The notes beneath the pieces were generated by a model. The model had not been told where the DNA came from, made no database searches, and saw nothing but the letters and a program-made list of their open reading frames with translations. A DNA stretch of 64,000 nt, taken from Candidatus Nitrosopumilus sp. GTDB lineage: Archaea > Thermoproteota > Nitrososphaeria > Nitrososphaerales > Nitrosopumilaceae. The translations under genes and the position numbers were made by a program. Shown in pieces: positions 57,081 through 64,000 of the stretch; positions within the stretch are counted from its first letter, which is position 1; every line of letters begins with the position of its first letter. Location: contig JAPFQF010000052.1 of the NCBI GenBank assembly GCA_029255365.1, positions 100,906-164,905 on the forward strand. The letters run 5' to 3'.

Positions 57081-58673
57081 ATGGGCACTTCCACAACTGA
57101 AAAGTTTGCATCACAGATCGGGGCTTTTGGAATCAAACCCTCCAAAGTCCACAGAAACCTTGGCGTTGATGGCATGGTCGCAATTGCAGTTGCAAGAAAA
57201 GAGGGCGTAGTCAATTCCACAGGCTCCCTTTCAGTCAATACTGGAAAATATACCGGACGTTCACCTGATGACCGTTTTATAGTATATGATGATAAAACAC
57301 GTGATACCATTGATTGGGGTCAAATCAACCATCAATTTCCAAGTGACAAGTTTGAAAAACTTTTGGAAAAAATGAAGAACTTTGTTGAGAATAAGGAACT
57401 TTTTGTCTTTGACGGATTTGTAGGGGCTGACCCTGAGACCTGCTTACCAGTCCGAGTAATCAATGATCATGTTTGGCAAAGTATGTTTTCTAGTAATTTG
57501 TTCATCAGACCCACAAATGACGAACTGGAAAAACATGAACCTGAATTTACCATTCTGTGCATTAATGACTTTGTGGCAGATCCTAAAATTGACGGCACTA
57601 GAACTGATGTCTTTATCCTAATTGACTTGACCCGAAAAATTGTCCTGATTGGCGGGACAGAATATGCTGGTGAGATGAAAAAATCAATGTTTGGTGTGAT
57701 GAATTTTCTTTTACCTGAACGCGGTATTTTCCCGATGCATTGCTCTGCAAATATCGGTGAAAAAGGAGACACTGTGTTGTTCTTTGGATTATCTGGTACT
57801 GGCAAGACAACTCTTTCTGCAGATCCTAATAGAAAATTAATCGGCGATGATGAACACGGCTGGTCTGATAACGGGACATTTAATTTTGAAGGCGGATGCT
57901 ATGCAAAGTGTATCAATCTTAGTAAAGAAGCAGAACCTGAAATATGGAACGCAATCAGACCCGGCGCTCTTTTAGAAAACGTCGTGCTGAACAACAATGT
58001 CCCAGATTACAATGACAACACATTAACAGAAAATACCCGTGTAGGATATCCTTTGGATTACATTCCGGGCGCAGTAATTCCAAGCATAGGCGGAAACCCA
58101 AAAGTCATTGTATTTTTGACTGCAGATGCACTGGGAGTTTTACCTCCTGTCTCCAGACTCACAACCGATGGAGCAATGTATCATTTCATGTCTGGCTATA
58201 CTAGTAAGTTGGCAGGAACAGAACGTGGTATCAAAGAGCCAAAATCCGTATTTTCACAATGTTTTGGAGCCCCATTCATGCCTAGACCTGCCTCAGTTTA
58301 CGCCAAATTACTTGGAGAAAAAATTAGCCAGCACGACACTGTAGTTTATCTTGTAAACACCGGATGGTCAGGTGGGCCATACGGAGTTGGAAAAAGAATC
58401 AAGATCAAGTACAGCCGTGCCATGATCACATCTGCTCTCTCCGGAGCACTGGATACAGTAAAGTATCGCCACGACGATTTATTCAATTTAGATATTCCGA
58501 CCGAAGTGGACGATGTTCCTTCAGAGATACTAGACCCAAGAAACACGTGGGCCGATGGGGATTCGTATGAATCATCTGCCAAAAAATTAGCTCAGATGTT
58601 TGTTGATAACTTTAAGAAGTTTGATAATGTCTCGCCTGAAATTATTAACGCAGGACCAAAATCAACTGTTTAG
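57081..58673 (+). CDS. pckA: Phosphoenolpyruvate carboxykinase (ATP)
   Basis: FFGLSGTGKTTLSADPNRKLIGDDEHGW, YTGRSPDDRFIV, NTGWSGGPYGVGKRIK. Confidence 0.97.
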   Translation: MGTSTTEKFASQIGAFGIKPSKVHRNLGVDGMVAIAVARKEGVVNSTGSLSVNTGKYTGRSPDDRFIVYDDKTRDTIDWGQINHQFPSDKFEKLLEKMKNFVENKELFVFDGFVGADPETCLPVRVINDHVWQSMFSSNLFIRPTNDELEKHEPEFTILCINDFVADPKIDGTRTDVFILIDLTRKIVLIGGTEYAGEMKKSMFGVMNFLLPERGIFPMHCSANIGEKGDTVLFFGLSGTGKTTLSADPNRKLIGDDEHGWSDNGTFNFEGGCYAKCINLSKEAEPEIWNAIRPGALLENVVLNNNVPDYNDNTLTENTRVGYPLDYIPGAVIPSIGGNPKVIVFLTADALGVLPPVSRLTTDGAMYHFMSGYTSKLAGTERGIKEPKSVFSQCFGAPFMPRPASVYAKLLGEKISQHDTVVYLVNTGWSGGPYGVGKRIKIKYSRAMITSALSGALDTVKYRHDDLFNLDIPTEVDDVPSEILDPRNTWADGDSYESSAKKLAQMFVDNFKKFDNVSPEIINAGPKSTV

Positions 58674-58674
58674 A

Positions 58675-60696
58675 TTACCTTCTTTTAACAATTCCAAAAA
58701 TTCCGACAACTGATACAATCACTGCGATTATTCCGATTTGTTTTACCGGGATGTCCATGTCCAATCTTTGAATGTTTTCTGGAAGTGTGGTGATCTCGAT
58801 TGTGTTGTATGCACTTGTCGTGTTTTCATTGGTTTTTATTTTAGCGTCGATCCAATACTCTGAATTCTCATAGATTTCTACTGTTGCTTTTTTGTTTGGC
58901 GTCATAGTTGTAGTTTCTACCTTGCCGTCTTTGCTATTTGTGACGGAAATTTTTGCAAAACTCCATTCGTCTGGATAAAAAATATCAAAAGAGAGTTTTT
59001 GATTTTGCTGACTGACTGAAATCGAACCTTGCGTATAGTGCATCCAAAATGGGACGGTGTAGCGAGTACCGTCATGGCTGATGATTATTTTTCCTTCATG
59101 ATCTCCAAACCTTTCTTCAGTCATACTCATTTTGATTTGAAGAAAATCCCCTTCAAGAGCATGTGCAAATTTTATGAATTCAGGCCCTTGAAATTCCACA
59201 TCAAGATTATCCAGCGTTCCTTCAATCAGTTTTAATTTCAGATGTCTTTCAGAAACTAGGCTGTCTGATGATACATTGACTACGAAATTCGGTGGCATGA
59301 TGATCAATTTGGCCCCATATGCATTTCCGACGTCTAGTCTTCCCGAGCCCGCATCATGTAGGGAAAATTGCTGACCGTAGGCGTCAGAAACAGGCTCAAC
59401 TGTTGTCAATAACAGTGATTTTATTTCATGGTGGTGAAGTTGAGGATCTTTTTGAAGTAATAGCGCGGCAGCCCCACTGACGTGAGGTGCGGCAAAACTA
59501 GTCCCGCTTGTAAAATTGTACCCTGCATTGTTTTGGGTGGTATTGATGTATGCCCCAGGAGCTACGATGTCGGGCTTTATGTAAAATGGCGAAACCGGAC
59601 CTCTTGAGCTAAAATGCACGACAAAGTCTGGATTGTAAAACAAATGCAAAGATGCAGTGTTGCCCTCCTTGATTGATTCTATGATTTCTAACCCTTCTTC
59701 CCTGTCAAGCGATACAGTCGGAATCTGGGGTGAATAATCCGGGTCAATAAATTCGTGAATCAGTTCTCCGAGAAAAATCCCTGGTACATTATTGTAAACT
59801 ATCATTGCTTTTGCCCCTGCATGCGCTGCGTTACTCTCTTTGATTGAAAAATACAGCATCTCTCCTTCAACATCGCTTCCTCTCTCAACAATCACTATTG
59901 CATCTTTGACGTTGAGATCCTCGTAGTCATCAACTTTTCCATATCCTGCAAAGACTATTTTTTCTGTTATCGGGTCTTCTAATTTTGTAGAACCGACCAT
60001 TGGAATAACTGTAAATGGTTTTCCGTCAACTTCCAATGTTGCAACCAAGCTTGAAGTAAGATTGTTGTATGTTGCACCCACAGTGACAGAACCGTGATTT
60101 CTCCCAGGGCTTCCGATTGTATGCAATCCTGGACCGTCATTTCCAGCTGCTGTAACTACGAAAATTTCTTTTTCTAGTGCAAGATTAATCGCGCGTTCGA
60201 TTTTTGCGTTTGTTTTGTTTACCCCCAAACTGATGTTGATGATATCTACGTCATCTTCAACTGCCTTTTCAATCGCTCTAACTATCAAATCCGATGAAAC
60301 CCCTTCGCCATTTTCTGAAACTTTGTATGCTAGAATTTTTGCTTTAGGCGCAATTCCAACTGCCTGTCCGTCAGATGCAATCACCCCTGCAACCATAGTG
60401 CCGTGACCGTTGTTATCCATGGGTGGCTGACCCTCGTCAATGAAATTGTATCCTCCTACGACTTTGCCTTCTGGACCCCACCCAAACAAATCTGGATGAT
60501 TGAAATCGACTCCTGTGTCTATCACCGCTATTCTAATTCCGTCCCCGTCAATTCCATCCATCCTGGGAATATCGGTTCCAATATACGGTACACTTTTGTC
60601 TAGATATGTTGTAATTTCATTTTCGCTTTGAAGTGTTTGAAACAACACCAGCCCTCCTGCCATCACCATGATTAATGAAAAAACTAGGAATTTCAC
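58675..60696 (-). CDS. Subtilisin-like serine protease (S8), membrane-anchored, with PA-domain insert
   Basis: IAVIDTGVDFNHPDL (Asp), NNGHGTMVAGVIA (His), SGTSFAAPHVSGAAAL (Ser); N-terminal signal/TM and C-terminal IIAVIVSVVGIFGIVKRR. Confidence 0.94.
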   Translation of the reverse strand: MKFLVFSLIMVMAGGLVLFQTLQSENEITTYLDKSVPYIGTDIPRMDGIDGDGIRIAVIDTGVDFNHPDLFGWGPEGKVVGGYNFIDEGQPPMDNNGHGTMVAGVIASDGQAVGIAPKAKILAYKVSENGEGVSSDLIVRAIEKAVEDDVDIINISLGVNKTNAKIERAINLALEKEIFVVTAAGNDGPGLHTIGSPGRNHGSVTVGATYNNLTSSLVATLEVDGKPFTVIPMVGSTKLEDPITEKIVFAGYGKVDDYEDLNVKDAIVIVERGSDVEGEMLYFSIKESNAAHAGAKAMIVYNNVPGIFLGELIHEFIDPDYSPQIPTVSLDREEGLEIIESIKEGNTASLHLFYNPDFVVHFSSRGPVSPFYIKPDIVAPGAYINTTQNNAGYNFTSGTSFAAPHVSGAAALLLQKDPQLHHHEIKSLLLTTVEPVSDAYGQQFSLHDAGSGRLDVGNAYGAKLIIMPPNFVVNVSSDSLVSERHLKLKLIEGTLDNLDVEFQGPEFIKFAHALEGDFLQIKMSMTEERFGDHEGKIIISHDGTRYTVPFWMHYTQGSISVSQQNQKLSFDIFYPDEWSFAKISVTNSKDGKVETTTMTPNKKATVEIYENSEYWIDAKIKTNENTTSAYNTIEITTLPENIQRLDMDIPVKQIGIIAVIVSVVGIFGIVKRR

Positions 60697-60773
60697 AAAT
60701 TTTTAACAATTTTTACAAGTAAAAATGAATTGCTTCGTAAAGCAATAAATTGAATTAGATTTTCTTTGAATTT

Positions 60774-61394
60774 ATGGGAAAATACACTCTTCCTAAAATG
60801 CCATATGCTTATGATGCATTAGAACCTCACATTGATGCAAAAACAATGGAGATTCATCATACAAAACATCATCAAGCATACACTGACAAACTAAATGCAG
60901 CTCTTGAAGCATGTCCTGCTGGTATTCAAGAAAAGGATATCATTGACATCTTGTCTGATATTAATTCAGTACCAGAGGCCCAAAGAGGCGCAGTTAATTT
61001 CAACGGTGGTGGTTATGATAACCATGGGTTATTTTGGAATAACATGAAACCAAACGGAGGCGGAGAACCTGGAGGATCTATTGCTGATGCAATTAAAGAT
61101 TCTTTTGGAAGCTTTTCTGACTTCAAAGAGAAATTTTCATCTACTACAGCTGTGATTCAAGGCAGTGGTTGGGGATGGCTAGTATACAATCCTTCTACAG
61201 GAAAGGTTGAATACAAATCAATGCCAAACCAAACTAGTCCAAGAACTGAAGGATTGGTACCATTACTTGGCTGTGATGTGTGGGAACATGCATACTATCT
61301 CAACTATCAAAACAAAAGACCAGATTACATCGCAGCATGGTGGAATGTGGTAAATTGGGATGAAGTAGAATCCAGATTCTCTAAAGTAAAATAA
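60774..61394 (+). CDS. sod: Superoxide dismutase (Fe/Mn)
   Basis: YTLPKMPYAYDALEPHIDAKTMEIHHTKHHQAY; GCDVWEHAYYLNYQNKRPDYIAAWWNVVNW. Confidence 0.97.
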   Translation: MGKYTLPKMPYAYDALEPHIDAKTMEIHHTKHHQAYTDKLNAALEACPAGIQEKDIIDILSDINSVPEAQRGAVNFNGGGYDNHGLFWNNMKPNGGGEPGGSIADAIKDSFGSFSDFKEKFSSTTAVIQGSGWGWLVYNPSTGKVEYKSMPNQTSPRTEGLVPLLGCDVWEHAYYLNYQNKRPDYIAAWWNVVNWDEVESRFSKVK

Positions 61395-61399
61395 AGTTA

Positions 61400-61425
61400 A
61401 ATCTTTATTTTTTTTTATCTTTCTT
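61400..61425 (+). terminator. T-rich candidate terminator after sod
   Basis: aaatctttattttttttta tctttc run just after the sod stop; archaeal termination commonly uses oligo-T. Confidence 0.45.
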
Positions 61426-61496
61426 AATCTATTTCTGGCCGGGTCTTTCAAAATCTATGAATTAATTTATAACCATCCGGAAAATGTTTGTTGTAC

Positions 61497-61925
61497 ATGA
61501 GTGAAGAGCAGGCCGAGCAACTAATGCAGCAGATGCAAATGCTTGAAACGTATTTTTCTGATTTATCTCAGAGAGAATACACTTTTGGAAATATTTTTCG
61601 AGAGGCAATTGCCTCCATCGAATCTATCAAGTCTCTTGGTAAGAACCCTGAATCCGAATCCTTGATTCCGATAGGAATGGGTACGTATGTCCACACAAAA
61701 ATTTCGTCCAATACCAAAATCGTTATGAATATTGGTGCCGGAATTGCAGTCGAAAAAGATTTTCCTTCCGCAATTAACTATCTTGAAGCAAGAATCAAGG
61801 AGATTGAAATCGCATTGCAAGATACCGTTGCAAAAAAACAAGACGCTGCTGCCCGTTTGGAGCAAGGAAAAGCACAGATGAATCAAATGATGCAGGATAT
61901 GCAACAACCTCCAGCTTCAGGATAA
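61497..61925 (+). CDS. Prefoldin alpha subunit
   Basis: SLIPIGMGTYVHTKISSNTKIVMNIGAGIAVEKDFPSAINYLEARIKEIE with coiled-coil ends; upstream of ftsY. Confidence 0.88.
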   Translation: MSEEQAEQLMQQMQMLETYFSDLSQREYTFGNIFREAIASIESIKSLGKNPESESLIPIGMGTYVHTKISSNTKIVMNIGAGIAVEKDFPSAINYLEARIKEIEIALQDTVAKKQDAAARLEQGKAQMNQMMQDMQQPPASG

Positions 61926-61928
61926 ACA

Positions 61929-63308
61929 ATGTTTGATAAACTTCGAAGTGCATTTTCAAATGCAGCGAAAAGTCTTGGCGAGAAAGAACTTAATAAAAAA
62001 GACATAGAGAATATTCTTTTTGAATTGGAGATATCGCTTTTAGAGTCTGACGTTGCTATGGAGGTAATTGATTCAATTAAATCAGATCTCCAAGAAAAAT
62101 TAATTGGCTCAAAGGTTGACAAAAATGAAATTGAGAAATTTGTGAAAGACAGTTTGATCTCTAGCATCTCAGCGCTGTTTGACTCTGCAGGAAAAGTGGA
62201 TCTTTTTGAAAGAATCAATGAAAAAAAGAAACAAGAACAACCTTTTCTGATTCTCTTTGTTGGAATTAATGGAACTGGAAAAACAACATCATTGGCAAAA
62301 ATTGCTCATATGTTAAAAGAGGCAAAATATTCGGTTGTAATTGCGGCTGCCGATACTTTTAGAGCCGGTGCCATTGAACAATTACGAGAACATGCAAATC
62401 GTTTAAATTTAAAAATTATCGCGCAAAATTACAATTCTGATCCTGCAGCAGTTGCACGAGACGCAGTTTTGTATGCAAAATCACACAAAACAGATGTCGT
62501 TCTAATTGATACTGCTGGAAGAATGCAGACAAGTGAAAACCTGATGCAACAAATTGAAAAAATTACCAAGGTTGTAAATCCTGACATGAAAATCTTTGTG
62601 GGCGACTCTTTAGCTGGAAACGACACTGTGAATCAAGCTCGTGAATTCCACAAACATGTCAACTTTGATGGCTCGATTTTAACCAAAAGTGATGCTGATG
62701 CAAGAGGCGGTGCCGCATTATCCATCGTTAAAGTTACTTCTACACCTGTTCTCTACGTTGGTGTTGGTCAGGAATACACTGATCTCAAACCTTTCGACAA
62801 GGAGCTTTTTCTGGAAACTGTTTTTGGCTCATTGGAAAATGTAACCATTACAAAAGACATTGAACCAACACCAGAACCAACACCAGAACCAACACCAGAA
62901 CCAACACCAGAACCAACACCAGAACCAACACCAGAACCAACACCAGAACCAACACCAGAACCAACACCAGAACCAATACCAGAACCAATACCAGAACCAA
63001 TACCAGAACCAATACCAGAACCAATACCAGAACCAATACCAGAACCAATACCAGAACCAACTTCAGATGATCCGTTTGACGGAATTAAGGATGACGACAT
63101 TGCAACTTATTCTGATCTATTTGACATTCCTCCGCCAGAAAATGATGCAGATGCAATCAATCTGGGTAACAAGATCCGTCAATGGATTAAAAATGATAGG
63201 CCTAAGCCTGACAAATCAAATAATGTAAAAGATGAGGAAATACAAAAACATGATAAAGAAGAAAAACCTGAAAAGAAACGAGGGCGATTCGGATTCTTTA
63301 AGAAATGA
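61929..63308 (+). CDS. ftsY: Signal recognition particle receptor FtsY with long C-terminal extension
   Basis: [78 protein letters not shown], then (EPTP)n(EPIP)n and an acidic/basic tail. Confidence 0.95.
   Translation: MFDKLRSAFSNAAKSLGEKELNKKDIENILFELEISLLESDVAMEVIDSIKSDLQEKLIGSKVDKNEIEKFVKDSLISSISALFDSAGKVDLFERINEKKKQEQPFLILFVGINGTGKTTSLAKIAHMLKEAKYSVVIAAADTFRAGAIEQLREHANRLNLKIIAQNYNSDPAAVARDAVLYAKSHKTDVVLIDTAGRMQTSENLMQQIEKITKVVNPDMKIFVGDSLAGNDTVNQAREFHKHVNFDGSILTKSDADARGGAALSIVKVTSTPVLYVGVGQEYTDLKPFDKELFLETVFGSLENVTITKDIEPTPEPTPEPTPEPTPEPTPEPTPEPTPEPTPEPTPEPIPEPIPEPIPEPIPEPIPEPIPEPIPEPTSDDPFDGIKDDDIATYSDLFDIPPPENDADAINLGNKIRQWIKNDRPKPDKSNNVKDEEIQKHDKEEKPEKKRGRFGFFKK
62862..63061 (+). 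repeat. 12-bp in-frame minisatellite in ftsY: 9x GAACCAACACCA then 7x GAACCAATACCA
   Basis: Directly readable; the two variants occupy two uninterrupted blocks. Confidence 0.95.
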
Positions 63309-64000
63309 AACTCAAAACCAAAGATTTACTCACTCTAGCGGAATTAACTCCAAGGGAATTTGTAGGATTAATTGACGACTCTATTAATTTAAAAAAGGAA
63401 TTCAAACAGGGCGGAAACAAACCTGTTTTAAAAAACAAAACACTCGCGATGATTTTTCAAAAACCATCCACACGAACACGTGTTAGTTTTGAAGTTGGCA
63501 TGTATCATCTAGGCGGGCATGCGGTTACCCTTTCATCAAATGACATGCAACTATCACGTGGAGAATCAGTTGAAGATACTGCAAAAACTCTCTCACGATA
63601 CTCTGATTGTATAATGGCACGTGTCTATGATCATAAATTACTTGAAACACTGGCAGAACATGCAAGTATTCCTGTAATTAACGGGCTATCTGATTCTTTT
63701 CATCCTTGTCAAATCTTGGCAGACTTTATGACGATTAAAGAGAAGAAGAAAAAACTCAAGGGGATGAAAATTGCATGGATTGGTGATGGCAACAATGTAT
63801 GCAATTCTATGATTTACGGTGCCGCATTATCTGGAGCCAATATGTCTATTGCAACTCCTAAAGGCTTTGAGCCAAACAAGGATGTTGTCAAAGAATCCCA
63901 GAAATCTACCAACATCGAATTAACAACAGATCCATTTACTGCATCTGAAAATGCAGATGTGGTAGCAGCTGACACTTTTTCATCAATTCACAATCTTGAT
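63305..64000 (+). CDS. argF: Ornithine carbamoyltransferase, truncated by window edge
   Basis: Hand translation from ATG 63305: [19 protein letters not shown]...[26 protein letters not shown]...[12 protein letters not shown]. Overlaps ftsY stop (ATGA). Confidence 0.93.
   Translation, partial: MKLKTKDLLTLAELTPREFVGLIDDSINLKKEFKQGGNKPVLKNKTLAMIFQKPSTRTRVSFEVGMYHLGGHAVTLSSNDMQLSRGESVEDTAKTLSRYSDCIMARVYDHKLLETLAEHASIPVINGLSDSFHPCQILADFMTIKEKKKKLKGMKIAWIGDGNNVCNSMIYGAALSGANMSIATPKGFEPNKDVVKESQKSTNIELTTDPFTASENADVVAADTFSSIHNLD

Noticed and set aside
62862-63061. Possible CRISPR-like array
   Set aside because: Repeats are contiguous 12-mers without spacers, in frame within ftsY.
62768-63100. GSGVGSGIG-repeat minus ORF and the two other repeat-frame ORFs (62848-63060, 62860-63228)
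   Set aside because: Shadow frames of the ftsY 12-bp minisatellite; any 12-bp repeat without stops opens several frames.

Overview
The window is a gene-dense, AT-rich archaeal chromosome segment. Gene content and lineage markers (unsplit rpoA, PEFG-CTERM secreted proteins, multicopper oxidase/ZIP pair, Lar cofactor genes, alternative mevalonate genes) fit a Nitrosopumilus-like ammonia-oxidizing thaumarchaeon; this placement is an inference from memory of those families. About 50 protein genes were recognised: isoprenoid genes (GGPP synthase, IDI-1, IPK, MVK), many ribosomal proteins, RNAP subunits H/B/A/N, enolase, GlmS, MDH, LarB/C/E plus a cysteine desulfurase, LeuRS/AlaRS, PEPCK, SOD, prefoldin, FtsY and a partial OTCase. 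There are two tRNAs: Leu-GAG with encoded CCA, and an intron-containing tRNA read as Gln-CTG. The ORF track misses a 57-aa SecE, the partial GGPP synthase at the left edge and the partial OTCase at the right edge. No CRISPR array, intact transposon or prophage was seen. The strongest second-look items are: (1) three GRYCTTAAG motifs at 41/42-bp spacing upstream of a nitroreductase; (2) a perfectly abutting 19-bp tandem repeat upstream of the MCO-ZIP operon; (3) an IDI-1 homolog with Ala where the catalytic Cys is expected; (4) LarB/C/E arranged around malate dehydrogenase without LarA; (5) a homogenised array of four PEFG-CTERM genes; (6) FtsY with a long C-terminal EPTP/EPIP minisatellite tail; (7) two gene remnants, of an SDF/DAACS symporter and an S-layer-like protein. 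No system could be shown to be entirely new from sequence alone.
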